From: an uncultured Acidobacteriaceae bacterium
Lineage (GTDB): Bacteria > Acidobacteriota > Terriglobia > Terriglobales > Acidobacteriaceae
NCBI GenBank assembly: GCA_903842065.1
Contig: CAIMKZ010000106.1
Span: 186,001 to 250,000, forward strand
Direction: 5' to 3'
DNA: 64,000 nt
In this document: in pieces, positions 50,906 through 61,901 of the stretch
Position numbering within the stretch: position 1 is the stretch's first letter
Layout: every line of letters starts with the position of its first letter
Program-made: the position numbers and the translations under genes
The notes under the pieces: model-generated
What the model was told of the DNA's origin: nothing
The model's database searches: none
Seen by the model: the letters and a program-made list of their open reading frames with translations, nothing else

Positions 50906-50933
50906 AAAGGCCGCGCGGTTGGGCGCGGCCTTT
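50906..50933 (-). terminator. Hairpin terminator after the mutase large subunit
   Basis: AAAGGCCGCGC (50906-50916) pairs with GCGCGGCCTTT (50923-50933) around GGTTGG. Read on the minus strand it ends the mutase transcript 14 bases after its stop codon and stands 41 bases before the meaB start. Confidence 0.75.
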
Positions 50934-50946
50934 GCAGGGTTCAGGG

Positions 50947-53082
<2,136 letters not shown>

Positions 53083-53084
53083 GA

Positions 53085-54812
53085 TTACTTTTTCACCCCC
53101 AGCCACTGCTGCCAGTCGGCAAGTACTTCTAGCGGGTTGGAACGAGCGTGAATGAACTCTGCGATGCCCAGAGCCTTAAGCTCCTCGGTGTTCTCAGGGT
53201 TGCCGGCTACGACGACAGGCGTTGTGAGTCCCGCGGCATTCAGGGCCGGAAGGAGCGCGGAGGCAAGACCCGCATACTCCGGGTCGGAGCTGCAGAGCAC
53301 TATAACGTCGGTCTTGTGAGCCGCGATCTCCTCAACCGTAGCGAAGCGCTTGGAGAGGATGTCGAATCCGGCGCAGGCAAAGAAGTTGGTGCAGAAGGTG
53401 GCGCGTGCGGCGCGCATCTTCGGGTCGCCGATCTCTGCCAGCAGGATGTGCGGCGCCTGTCCGTGGCGCTCGGTGCGCAGTCGCAGAGCCTCGTATGCGA
53501 TGGTTCCGCGGCGAGGATCGACGATGCGGGCGGGCTCGATGCGGCCCAGCGCGCGCTCGGTGGCGTTGGCGTACTGGTTGGTGCCAACAAAGACGCGCTT
53601 GCGGCTGGCGATTCGCTCTTCGCGAGCCGCCATGGACTTAGCGGACCTCTCGGCTATCCATTCGGCGGCCTTGCGGTAGCCACCGCGAGCCTCGACCTCC
53701 TGCATGATCTTCCAGCCCTGGCGGGCCTGGAACTCGGTGATACTCTCAATCGCATAGGAGCCGCCGCCGGGATCGGAGACGCGGCCCATCATGGCCTCAT
53801 TCTTAAGCATTATTTGGGTGTTGCGCGCCAGCCGGCGGCTGTCATCGTCAGGGCGTTTGTAGCAGGAATCGAACGGGAAGATGCAGATGGACGATGCGCC
53901 CCCGATGACCGCGGCCATGGCCTCGGTGGTAGCGCGCAGCACGTTCACATGCGGGTCATAGATCGTCTTGTTCCAGCGTGAGGTGCGGGTGGCGATGGCA
54001 GCCCAGCACTTGTCCGCGGGAATGCCGTAGCTCTCCGCGGCCCGCGCCCACACCATGCGGAAGGCGCGAATCTTTGAGATTTCAAAGAAGAAGTTGGAGG
54101 CGACGGTAAAGCCAAACTCGACCAGCGAGACGGCACGCACCGGTTCGATTCCGCGGCGGGACATGGCGTCGATGTAGTCGATGCCCGCGGCAAGCGCGAA
54201 GCCGACCTGTTCCGCCGTAGTGGGGCCGTTCTCTTCGATGCGGGCGGCATCGATCATGAAAGGAAAGAAATTGGGATGATTGGCCTTCGCTGTCTCCTCT
54301 GAGAGATCGAGATCAAGCAGGGGATCGAGTGTGGAGGTCAACTTTGCCTTACGCGGGTTCTTGGCCAGGTACTGCAACAGGCGGCGCATGAGCTTGTCGC
54401 CCGGGCAAATAATGTGCACGGGGACGTTGTCGAGTCCGTTTAGCAGCAGCGCGAGGTCGTTAACGCTGCCGATTGCGACTCTGCCGAATGCAACCTCTTC
54501 GGCTCCGGCGGCAACCGCGGCCAGTGCGGCCTTATTGGCGGGAATCGGATCGGTGTGGTCGATGGACTCGCGAATGGTCCAGCCGGGATGGGTCTTGGCG
54601 CCGCGAACATACGGGAAGACGCCGGGAGCGGCTTCGAGCCAATCGAAGGCTGCGATGTCCTCGCGCTGGTAGTAGGGGCGGACGGCCATGCCGCTGGGGA
54701 CTTTCCATACGAGTTTCTTCTCGTAGTCGGCCCCCTTGAGGTCCTTGACGATGACCGCGTCCCACTCCGCCTTGGATACGGACGAAAACTCTTTGAACAG
54801 GAGCTCAGGCAT
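53085..54812 (-). CDS. mutA: Methylmalonyl-CoA mutase small subunit
   Basis: This 575-residue protein is the partner of MutB in the heterodimeric mutase. It has the same barrel-plus-cobalamin-like layout, but the cobalamin half lacks the DxHxxG motif, so it does not bind B12 and only supports the large subunit. The start is ATG 54812 (MPELLFKEF), overlapping the epimerase gene by 8 bases; a GTG at 54821 is an in-frame alternative. The stop precedes mutB by two bases, so translation is coupled. Confidence 0.93.
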   Translation of the reverse strand: MPELLFKEFSSVSKAEWDAVIVKDLKGADYEKKLVWKVPSGMAVRPYYQREDIAAFDWLEAAPGVFPYVRGAKTHPGWTIRESIDHTDPIPANKAALAAVAAGAEEVAFGRVAIGSVNDLALLLNGLDNVPVHIICPGDKLMRRLLQYLAKNPRKAKLTSTLDPLLDLDLSEETAKANHPNFFPFMIDAARIEENGPTTAEQVGFALAAGIDYIDAMSRRGIEPVRAVSLVEFGFTVASNFFFEISKIRAFRMVWARAAESYGIPADKCWAAIATRTSRWNKTIYDPHVNVLRATTEAMAAVIGGASSICIFPFDSCYKRPDDDSRRLARNTQIMLKNEAMMGRVSDPGGGSYAIESITEFQARQGWKIMQEVEARGGYRKAAEWIAERSAKSMAAREERIASRKRVFVGTNQYANATERALGRIEPARIVDPRRGTIAYEALRLRTERHGQAPHILLAEIGDPKMRAARATFCTNFFACAGFDILSKRFATVEEIAAHKTDVIVLCSSDPEYAGLASALLPALNAAGLTTPVVVAGNPENTEELKALGIAEFIHARSNPLEVLADWQQWLGVKK

Positions 54813-55287
54813 GGCTGCCACCTTCAGGAGCTTCGACGATCTCGATCAGGAAGCCGAAGGGATAGTCGGCGCGGGACTTGGGATGAACGAAAAATACCGT
54901 GGTGCCGCGTGAACCGGGACGAGGGGCCTTGTCGATGAGCGTGAAGCCGGCGGCCTGCATGGCGTCGTAGGCCACGCGTGCGCTCTTGACGCGCAGACCA
55001 ATGTGGGCAAAGCCGCCCTTGCCGCCGTTCTTGTCGATCATCTTCTGGACAGGCGAGGTGTCGTTCAGAGGCTCCAGAATCTGCATCAGGTTCGGTCCGT
55101 CGCCGATCTCAAGCAGAACTTCGCGCACCTGGTCGCCGGCATACACCTCTTCGCGGTGCATCTCGCGAAAGCCGAGCAGCTTGTACGCGTTGACGTGTCC
55201 CTCAAGGTCGCCCTGCTTCACCGCGATCGCAACGTGATCCACGAACAGAATTCCGGGAACCTGTCCCAATTCACCTTCGAGTGTCAT
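54805..55287 (-). CDS. mce: Methylmalonyl-CoA epimerase
   Basis: This 160-residue VOC-fold enzyme interconverts (S)- and (R)-methylmalonyl-CoA. It has two beta-alpha-beta-beta-beta halves. Metal ligands fit VDHVAIAV (first His), VLLEIGDGPNLMQILEP (Glu), GFAHIGLRV (His) and the final FLIEIVE (Glu). It sits between the carboxyltransferase and the mutase, where an epimerase is needed to link the two. The gene begins 115 bases after the carboxyltransferase stop and overlaps mutA by 8 bases. Confidence 0.92.
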   Translation of the reverse strand: MTLEGELGQVPGILFVDHVAIAVKQGDLEGHVNAYKLLGFREMHREEVYAGDQVREVLLEIGDGPNLMQILEPLNDTSPVQKMIDKNGGKGGFAHIGLRVKSARVAYDAMQAAGFTLIDKAPRPGSRGTTVFFVHPKSRADYPFGFLIEIVEAPEGGSHA

Positions 55288-55402
55288 TTCCAGCCTTTCG
55301 TTGTGCGCTCTGGGGCGCTGTTATCAGAGATCGGCGAGCAGGGCTACTTTGATAGCCCTTCCGCGCGCGCCGAAGGAAAATTCGATGGCGGGGTCCCGCT
55401 CC

Positions 55403-56980
55403 TTAGAGCGGAATCAGCCCGTGCTTCTTCTGCGGGCGCAGCTCGCGCTTGCTGTGCAGCGACTCGAGTGCGCGCGCCAGGTAGGGCCGTGTCTGGGCCG
55501 GCTCAATGATGTCGTCGACGAGCCGGCGGCCGGCGGCCACGTAGGGGTTTGAAAACGTCTCACGATAGTCGTTGACCAGCTCGCTGCGTTTTGCGGCTTT
55601 GTCCTCGGCGGAGTCGATCTCGCGCCGGAAGACGATCTCCGCTGCGCCCTCGGCGCCCATCACGGCAATCTCTGCCATCGGCCAGGCGACAACGCGGTCC
55701 GCTCCCAGGCCGCGGGAGCACATGGCAATGTAGGCTCCGCCGTAGGCCTTGCGCATCACGACAGTCAGCTTGGGCACGGTGGCCGCGGAGTAGGCGAACA
55801 GCAATTTTGCGCCGTGACGGATGATGCCGCCCCGCTCCTGCTCCACGCCGGGCAAAAAGCCGGGGACATCGACCAGGGTGATGATCGGAATGTTGAAGGC
55901 ATTCAGGAAACGAACAAAACGCGCGGCCTTGTCTGAAGCGTCGATATCGAGCGCGCCGGCCATGGCGCAGGGCTGGTTGGCCACGATGCCCACAGTGCGC
56001 CCTTGCAGGCGGCCGAAGCCGATGACGATGTTCGGGGCAAAGGCGGGCTGGATCTCGAGGAAGTCCTCGTTATCCACGATGCGCAGAATGACGGCGCGAA
56101 CGTCGTAGGCGACCTTGGGATCGGTTGGCACAACCTGGTTAAGAACCGGGTCGGGGCGCACGCGGGAAGAGAAGGGCAGCCGCGGCGGGTCTTCCAAATT
56201 GTTCGAGGGCAGAAAGCTGAGCAGCTTGCGGCAGAGCATCGCCGCATCCGCGTCGTCTTTGGCGATCAGGTGGACGACGCCGGAGTAGCGCATCTGCGAG
56301 TGGGGTCCGCCCAGTTCCTCGGCGGTTACATTTTCTCCAGTAACCTGGCGGATGACCTGCGGTCCGGTGATGAACATCCGGGCCGCCTCGGTCTGGATGA
56401 TGAAGTCGGTGAGCGCCGGGCTGTAGGCCGCGCCGCCCGCGCAGGGGCCGCAGATGAGCGAGATCTGGGGCACCGAGCCCGACAGCATCACGTTGCTGTA
56501 GAAGACACGGGCATAGCCGGCCAGGCTGTCGATGCCCTCCTGGACGCGCGCGCCACCCGAGTCGTTGATAAAGACAAAGGGGCTGCCGGTCTTGAGCGAG
56601 AGCGAAAGGGCGTCGGCGATCTTGTTGCAGTGGGTCTCGCCGGCCGCGCCGCCGGCTACGGTAAAGTCCTGGCTGGCAAGGTGGACCTGCCGGCCGTCGA
56701 TGGTGGCGCAGCCGGTAACCACTCCGTCGGCGGGTAGCGACTTGCCGGCCATTCCAAAGGTCGTTGCGCGATGCTGGGCAAACATCCCGATCTCGTCGAA
56801 GCTGTCTTTATCTACCAGCTTGGCGATACGCTCCCGCGCGGTCAGCGAGCCTGCGGCGTGATGGCGGTCAATCTTGTCTTTTCCACCGCCCAACTCCAGT
56901 TCGGAGCGCCTCGCTTCCAGCTCCGCTACTTTTTTGGCAATGGTTTTCTGGTTCCCTGTATCCTGCTCGGACGTCATCAT
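55403..56980 (-). CDS. Acyl-CoA carboxylase beta subunit (propionyl/methylmalonyl-CoA carboxyltransferase)
   Basis: This 525-residue carboxyltransferase moves a carboxyl group between biotin and propionyl-CoA, or works in reverse as part of a decarboxylase. The two crotonase-like halves have the family motifs GGVARVQEG-like SGGARVQEGID (about 150-160), GPCAGGAAYSPALTDF in the first half, and VDVPGFLPGVEQE, GGAYIAM in the second. It is likely the beta subunit of propionyl-CoA carboxylase (PccB or MmdA type); the biotin carboxylase and biotin-carrier genes are not in the window. The start, ATGATG at 56980, follows AGGAGAG. First gene of the methylmalonyl operon. Confidence 0.92.
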   Translation of the reverse strand: MMTSEQDTGNQKTIAKKVAELEARRSELELGGGKDKIDRHHAAGSLTARERIAKLVDKDSFDEIGMFAQHRATTFGMAGKSLPADGVVTGCATIDGRQVHLASQDFTVAGGAAGETHCNKIADALSLSLKTGSPFVFINDSGGARVQEGIDSLAGYARVFYSNVMLSGSVPQISLICGPCAGGAAYSPALTDFIIQTEAARMFITGPQVIRQVTGENVTAEELGGPHSQMRYSGVVHLIAKDDADAAMLCRKLLSFLPSNNLEDPPRLPFSSRVRPDPVLNQVVPTDPKVAYDVRAVILRIVDNEDFLEIQPAFAPNIVIGFGRLQGRTVGIVANQPCAMAGALDIDASDKAARFVRFLNAFNIPIITLVDVPGFLPGVEQERGGIIRHGAKLLFAYSAATVPKLTVVMRKAYGGAYIAMCSRGLGADRVVAWPMAEIAVMGAEGAAEIVFRREIDSAEDKAAKRSELVNDYRETFSNPYVAAGRRLVDDIIEPAQTRPYLARALESLHSKRELRPQKKHGLIPL

Positions 56981-57113
56981 CTCTCCTGTTACAGCCCAGA
57001 CGCCGCGTGTGCAGAGCAGGCGCAGTCACTGCCTGGAGCCGTACACCTAGTATGCGTCCGGCTCCCCTTGCTGGGTACCCTCCTGATTCTAGGGTTGCAA
57101 CGATATGACGGGA

Positions 57114-57129
57114 TGTGACCGTGTTCACC
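57114..57129. promoter_or_regulatory. CRP/FNR-like palindrome upstream of the methylmalonyl operon
   Basis: TGTGACCGTGTTCACC fits TGTGA-N6-TCACA with one mismatch in the last base. It lies 134 bases upstream of the carboxyltransferase start, in the gap shared with the winged-helix gene. The remainder of 56981-57415 has no gene that I can support. Confidence 0.45.
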
Positions 57130-57415
57130 GGCAACGCCCCCATACGTCACAATTGAATTTGACCCGCGAAATGCAACTAAGTGCATGTAAAATAAGTTAC
57201 TTAAATCTCTTATTCAGGCCACTCCCCTGCCCCTTACGTCACGCAATGAGGGATAGCACGGCCCGGCCTGACCAGGTGTTGTCCCAGACCGTACCGAAAT
57301 GGCCTTCTGCACAACGGTGCTTTACGGGCCGAGCAAAGGCGTGGTACAAAGAGTGCGCTTCCTGTACTCCCCTGCGGCCGCGCCCTGCCGGCCGGGGAGG
57401 GCAAACCGGACTTCT

Positions 57416-57970
57416 ATGACGAATGAGAACAGCGTTTCCGGCCTCGCCCCCAGCACCGAACAGTGCTGGCTGGCAGTGGAACGGGCAGCAGCCAGCCCGT
57501 CCCTGAAGCGGGCGGCCCGGCTCAGAGCCTTCCTCCTCTATATAGGTGACCAATCCGTACACCACGGGCGAACCGAGCTGCACGAACAGGAACTCGGCGA
57601 AACCGTATTTGCCCGGCCGCGCGGATACGACACTACCCAGGACAATATCGTTCGCGTCAGCGCCACCGAACTTCGCAAGCGCATCGAGACCCACTTCGCC
57701 GCCGAGGGCAAGGACGAACCGGTGGTCTTCGATATTCCGCGGGGAGGCTATGTGCCGGTCTTCCGGTGGCGGACACTGCCAGTGGTGGCCGTTTTGGCGG
57801 CGGGGAAAGATATCGCCGCCCCGCCTAAGGCAGCCAACTGGGAGCGCAGGCTGCTTTGGGGGGTCTCGACCATTGCTTTGGCGCTCGCGGTGTTGTGTCT
57901 GCTGTTGTGGCAGAGCAACCGGGACCTGCAACGGAGGATCACTGAGCCGGCAGCGACTCAGAGCCGGTAG
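57416..57970 (+). CDS. Winged-helix regulator with C-terminal membrane anchor
   Basis: This 184-residue protein starts with a winged-helix-type domain (about residues 10-120) of the kind that begins many acidobacterial regulatory proteins: SLKRAARLRAFLLYIGDQ, ETVFARPRGYDTTQDNIVRV, SATELRKRIETHF and IPRGGYVPVF. A hydrophobic segment (about 144-166, TIALALAVLCLLLW) anchors it in the membrane, so DNA binding would occur near the membrane. No kinase or sensor follows. The ATG at 57416 begins the homologous part; the in-frame extension to 57299 looks non-coding. It is divergent from the methylmalonyl operon and may control it or itself. Confidence 0.68.
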   Translation: MTNENSVSGLAPSTEQCWLAVERAAASPSLKRAARLRAFLLYIGDQSVHHGRTELHEQELGETVFARPRGYDTTQDNIVRVSATELRKRIETHFAAEGKDEPVVFDIPRGGYVPVFRWRTLPVVAVLAAGKDIAAPPKAANWERRLLWGVSTIALALAVLCLLLWQSNRDLQRRITEPAATQSR

Positions 57971-58177
57971 CCGGAATGCGAATGTCCTCATTCCGTTAGC
58001 TGGAGGGGATATTAGATCGAACCAAACCGTATTTCGATTCGATACAGTCGAATCGCATTATGGAACACCTCCCCACTCTGTGATTCACAACACTTGAACT
58101 TTCAGGCCGCACCCTGACAATAAGACTGAGGGTGTAGGACCACATTCATTCTTCCCCGCCCAAGAGGAGTTTTATAT

Positions 58178-59164
58178 ATGAGCGATCTTGATTCGCTGGT
58201 CGATGCGGTTGCAGCCGACCCGCTTGTCGATCATCCGGCCGATTATCACGTCTTTCATCAGTTCATAGAGCGGTGCAAGGATCTGCCCGCTATCACTACC
58301 GCCGTGGTGTGGCCGCTCTCTGAGCCGGCTATGCTGGGCGTCATCGAAGGCGCATCGAACGAACTGATCGATCCGGTGCTGATCGGGCCCGCTGACGCTC
58401 TCAAGGCGCTGGCAGCCAAGCTGAAGATCGATATCTCCAAATTCCGGATCATCGAGGCCGACAGCGAAGAGAAGGCCGCCGAGACCGGCTGCATCCTCTG
58501 CCGCAGCGGCGAGGCCCAGGCGCTGATGAAGGGCAGCCTGCACACCGACACGCTGATGAAGGCTGCCATGCAGCGCGACACCGGCCTGCGCACCTCTCGA
58601 CGCGTCTCGCACGTATTTGTAATGGATACGCCGGCCTACGCGCGCACGGTGCTGATCTCCGACGCGGCCATCAACATTGAGCCGACGCTCGAGGACAAGG
58701 TCCACATCATTCAGAACGCCATCGACCTGGCCCACGCGCTCGGGATTCCCGAGCCCAAGGTGGCGCTGCTCTCGGCTGTCGAGACGGTGAACCCCAAGAT
58801 CGCCTCCACGCTCGACGCGGCGTCACTGTGCAAGATGGCCGACCGCGGACAGATCACGGGAGGCATTCTGGACGGGCCGCTGTCGTTCGACACGGCGGTG
58901 AGCGCCAAGGCGGCAAAGATCAAGAAGCTGGTCTCGCCGGTCACCGGGAAGGCGGACATTCTGGTCGTTCCCGATCTGGAGAGCGGCAACATGCTGGCCA
59001 AGCAGTTGGAGTACCTGGGCGGCGCGCAGCTTGCCGGCATCGTGCTCGGCGCGCGGGTTCCTGCAATTCTGGTCAGCCGGGCCGACTCCGCGCAGACGCG
59101 CCTTACCAGTTGCGCCGTAGCCGTGCTGCTGCACTACGCCAACCATCCGGTGGTAAAGGCCTAG
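58178..59164 (+). CDS. pta: Phosphate acetyltransferase (Pta/Ptb family)
   Basis: This 328-residue enzyme interconverts acetyl-CoA (or another short acyl-CoA) and the acyl-phosphate. The size and motifs such as LGVIEGASNELIDPVLIGP, the RRVSHVFVMDTP block, TVNPKIASTLDAASLCKMADRGQITGG (cited in part: LDAASLCKMADRGQ) and GPLSFDTAVS fit the phosphate acetyltransferase/phosphobutyryltransferase family. AGAGGAGT precedes the ATG. It follows the winged-helix gene. No acetate kinase gene lies in the window, so acetyl versus butyryl use is not settled. A strong terminator follows. Confidence 0.88.
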   Translation: MSDLDSLVDAVAADPLVDHPADYHVFHQFIERCKDLPAITTAVVWPLSEPAMLGVIEGASNELIDPVLIGPADALKALAAKLKIDISKFRIIEADSEEKAAETGCILCRSGEAQALMKGSLHTDTLMKAAMQRDTGLRTSRRVSHVFVMDTPAYARTVLISDAAINIEPTLEDKVHIIQNAIDLAHALGIPEPKVALLSAVETVNPKIASTLDAASLCKMADRGQITGGILDGPLSFDTAVSAKAAKIKKLVSPVTGKADILVVPDLESGNMLAKQLEYLGGAQLAGIVLGARVPAILVSRADSAQTRLTSCAVAVLLHYANHPVVKA

Positions 59165-59176
59165 AACTCCAATCCA

Positions 59177-59221
59177 AAATACAAAGGGCGTCCAGCCGAG
59201 AGCTGGACGCCCTTTGTATTT
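59177..59221 (+). terminator. Strong bidirectional terminator after pta
   Basis: A perfect 20-base inverted repeat (59177-59196 with 59202-59221) around five bases (CGAGA) ends TTTGTATTTC. It sits 12 bases after pta and 12 before the stop of the convergent TPR gene, so it can serve both. Confidence 0.88.
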
Positions 59222-59232
59222 CTGTGCGCCGG

Positions 59233-60747
59233 TTATTTGCCTTTGGTCGCAGGAGCAGCAGGAGCAGCAGGAGCAGCAGGTGCGGCAGGTGCGGCAGGTG
59301 CTGCGAGCGCCTTGATCTCAGCCAGCGATCCGATGTACTCGACGTAGTCTTTGGGGCAGTTGTCGCGGGCAGCCTTGAAGCTGGCCAGCGCCGAGATCTT
59401 GCGGCCGTGCAGCAGCGCGTCCTCGCCCACGTAGAAGTTCGCCTCGCAGAGCTGCTCGGTCTGGTACTCGGGGTCGGAATCCAGTGCCGCCTTCATCACG
59501 TCGTCGGCCGTAGCTTTGCCCAGAAAGAGCTTGAGGGCCGGTCCGGGCCAACTGGAGAGATTGGCGCTCTGCGCGACCTGGTTGAGTTCGTCGGCGTCGC
59601 CCTCGTGGGTCTTCTGGCGAACCAGATGCAGCCAGAGGGCGGAGTAGACGGCGGCGGTTTTTGAAGGATCGACTCCGATGGCGAGACCGAAGTCGGTGCC
59701 TGCCGTGCCCATCTTTGCCTGGAAGTAGTGCGCAACGCCGCGGTCGAAGAAGGAGTACTGGTTGTTGGCCTTGGCCGCCAGTCCCTTGTTGAAGTCGGCG
59801 ATGGCGGCATCGTAGCGGCCCAGCGCAATCTCCGCCAGCCCACGGCTGTTGAAGCCGTCCGGATCTTCCTTGTCCAGCTCGGAGTAGCGGGCAAAGAGGC
59901 CGAGTGACGCCTCCCACTGTCCCTGGCGGCTCTTGATCAGCCCCATGTTATAGAAAGCCATGGCTCGCACGGGATCGTGGTCGAGCGTCTTCTGATAGTC
60001 CGCGAGCGCCTCGGGGTATTTCATCATGTGGCGGTAAGCATCGCCGCGGCCGCCATATCCGTCGGCGTCGTCGGGAGCGATCTCGATGTAGTGGTTCAGA
60101 TCGTCCAGCGCCAGATTGAACTGGCGTTTGCGATTGTGCGCGATGCCGCTGTTCAGAGTGGCGAATGGATGGTTGGGGTTGATGCGCAGCGCGGCACGGT
60201 AGTCCTCGAGCGCCTTGTCGTTCTCGCCTTTCTGCATGTTGGCGTGGCCGCGGTTGTTGTATCCGTCGGGGTCGTTTGGCGCCAGCTGGATGTAGTGGTT
60301 GTAGCTCTCGATCGCCTCATCCCATAGCTTCTTGTTGCCGTAGGCGTTGCCACGGTTGTAGTAGGCCAGGGCGTGACTCGAATCGATGCGCAGGCACTCG
60401 TTGTAGTCCGCGATGGCGCGATCGTAGTCGCCCTTGCCGTTGTAGGCGTTGCCCCGGCTGTTGAGGGCGCTGGCCAGGTCCGGCTTGAGGCGGATGGCTT
60501 GATCGAGATCCTTGAGCGCGGTGTCCCAGTCCTTCTTGTCGTTGTAAGCGATTCCGCGGTTGTAGTAGGCATTGGCCAGATTGCTTGTGGACTCCTGACC
60601 GGAGTTGATCAGGGCCGTGCAGCCGGAGATGCTGGTGTCCGGATCGTTGGCCTGACACCGGGTCCAGTTTTGATCGCGGGTTTGGGCAGTGGCAGCCAGC
60701 GAAGCCGCCAGGGTCAGACAAGCCAGAAATCCGAGTAAACGAGACAT
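59233..60747 (-). CDS. Exported TPR protein with an Ala-Pro tail
   Basis: This 504-residue protein has a signal peptide (about residues 1-22). About nine tetratricopeptide units follow (residues 35-400), for example LANAYYNRGIAYNDKKDWDTAL and similar helix pairs spaced by 34 residues (cited as AYYNRGNAYGNKKLWDEAI). The C-terminal region is a helical solenoid with CEANFYVGEDALLHGR, then six Ala-Ala-Pro units encoded by a nine-base tandem repeat. It probably binds other proteins in the periplasm. ATG 60747 follows AGGAGG, so the longer frame to 60813 is rejected. Converges on pta. Confidence 0.83.
   Translation of the reverse strand: MSRLLGFLACLTLAASLAATAQTRDQNWTRCQANDPDTSISGCTALINSGQESTSNLANAYYNRGIAYNDKKDWDTALKDLDQAIRLKPDLASALNSRGNAYNGKGDYDRAIADYNECLRIDSSHALAYYNRGNAYGNKKLWDEAIESYNHYIQLAPNDPDGYNNRGHANMQKGENDKALEDYRAALRINPNHPFATLNSGIAHNRKRQFNLALDDLNHYIEIAPDDADGYGGRGDAYRHMMKYPEALADYQKTLDHDPVRAMAFYNMGLIKSRQGQWEASLGLFARYSELDKEDPDGFNSRGLAEIALGRYDAAIADFNKGLAAKANNQYSFFDRGVAHYFQAKMGTAGTDFGLAIGVDPSKTAAVYSALWLHLVRQKTHEGDADELNQVAQSANLSSWPGPALKLFLGKATADDVMKAALDSDPEYQTEQLCEANFYVGEDALLHGRKISALASFKAARDNCPKDYVEYIGSLAEIKALAAPAAPAAPAAPAAPAAPATKGK
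59249..59302. repeat. Nine-base tandem repeat coding for Ala-Ala-Pro units
   Basis: Six tandem units of nine bases (GCAGGAGCA or GCAGGTGCG types) lie in the 3' end of the TPR gene and encode the Ala-Pro tail. The unit is a multiple of three, so copy-number changes would keep the frame. Confidence 0.85.
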
Positions 60748-60864
60748 CGGAAGACCTCCTCTTCGAGCGCGGAAAACTGGACAATCATACACCCGTTTTC
60801 CAATGACGCGCATGAGTTTTCTGAAACGAAACCTCAGACCAGAAGGAAGAAAATACTGCCACGC

Positions 60865-61755
60865 TCAGCCGGCTTCCGAGCGAATAGCTTCGATCAGCCG
60901 GCGATCCTGCTTGTCGAGCTGGGCTTCTGCGAGCAGGTCGGGCCGGTTGGCCAGCGTCTTGCGCAACTGCTGCTCCCGCCGCCAGCGGCGGATCTGCTGG
61001 TGGTCGCCGTTCATCAGTACCTCAGGCACGCGCAGCCCGGCAAACTCTGCCGGCCGCGTGTAGTGGGGATAGTCGAGCAGCCCTCCCGCGCCGTGCTGCG
61101 AACGCGGCACGCCATCTACATCTGTAGTGATCTCGGCGTCGGCGGTTCCAAAGCTCTCAAACTCGCTTGAGGCCTCGTTGCCCAGCACGCCGGGAAGCAG
61201 CCGCATCACTGTATCGATAACAATCGCGGCGGCCAGCTCGCCGCCACTTAGAACATAGTCGCCGATCGAAAGCTCCATGTCGCAGTAGAGCTGGTTGACT
61301 CGCTCATCCACTCCCTCGTACCGCCCGCAGACAAAGACGATGCGATCGAGGTGTGCCAGCTCGCGCGCCAGTGACTGATCGAAGCGGCGGCCCTGGGCAG
61401 AGAGCAGAATGACGCGCGTTCCTGCGCCACTTTCAACTTTGTCATCCTGAGCGAAGGTCGCGTCAGCGACCGGAGTCGAAGGATCTGCGGTTGCCTCTAG
61501 CGATGCCCCCCGCTCGGCCTTCGTCCCAATCCCCAGCGAGGCCAGCGCCCCGGCAATCGGCTCGGGCTTCAGCACCATCCCCTCGCCGCCGCCGAAGGGC
61601 CGGTCGTCCACGGTGCGATGCCGGTCGTGCGTAAACTCGCGCAGATCGTGCGTAGCCACCGCCACCCGCGCCTCGGCGATAGCCCGGCGCAGAATGCCGT
61701 GCTCGAAGATGCCGTCAAAGAAGCGCGGGAAGATGGTGACGATGTCAAAGCGCAT
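60865..61755 (-). CDS. trmD: tRNA (guanine-N1)-methyltransferase with an embedded repeat
   Basis: This 296-residue SPOUT enzyme methylates G37 of tRNA. The N-terminal knot starts [15 protein letters not shown], and later [14 protein letters not shown] and [14 protein letters not shown] (the trefoil-knot SAM site) are typical. The usual length is about 225-255; the excess is in an insert at about residues 82-112, between [13 protein letters not shown] and [12 protein letters not shown]. The DNA of the insert (61437-61496) is a copy of the dispersed CATCCTGAGCG repeat, read in frame. The knot and active-site motifs look intact. No rimM or rplS neighbour is present. Confidence 0.9.
   Translation of the reverse strand: MRFDIVTIFPRFFDGIFEHGILRRAIAEARVAVATHDLREFTHDRHRTVDDRPFGGGEGMVLKPEPIAGALASLGIGTKAERGASLEATADPSTPVADATFAQDDKVESGAGTRVILLSAQGRRFDQSLARELAHLDRIVFVCGRYEGVDERVNQLYCDMELSIGDYVLSGGELAAAIVIDTVMRLLPGVLGNEASSEFESFGTADAEITTDVDGVPRSQHGAGGLLDYPHYTRPAEFAGLRVPEVLMNGDHQQIRRWRREQQLRKTLANRPDLLAEAQLDKQDRRLIEAIRSEAG
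61437..61496. repeat. Dispersed repeat (CATCCTGAGCG family) inside trmD
   Basis: It begins CTTTGTCATCCTGAGCG and ends GAGTCGAAGGATCTGCGG, TTGCCT, matching the intergenic copies at 26979-27042 and 28972-29036. It lies within the trmD frame, encoding about residues 87-107 with no stop codon in that frame. Confidence 0.85.
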
Positions 61756-61901
61756 ACCTCCGATGATAGAACCTTCCTCCGCGCCCTGTCCGCCATAAGT
61801 AGCGATGAAGTACAGAGATCATGCGTCATTTGAGCAGGAACAGTTTCACGTCGCGTGGTGTCTATATGTAATATTAACGCGATTCCAACGAAGGAGGAGA
61901 G

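Noticed and set aside
57299-57415. Upstream in-frame extension of the winged-helix gene
   Set aside because: Composition is not protein-like and the homologous domain starts after ATG 57416.
59249-59302. Tandem units considered as a CRISPR array
   Set aside because: Units are nine bases, contiguous without spacers, and code for Ala-Ala-Pro; not a CRISPR.
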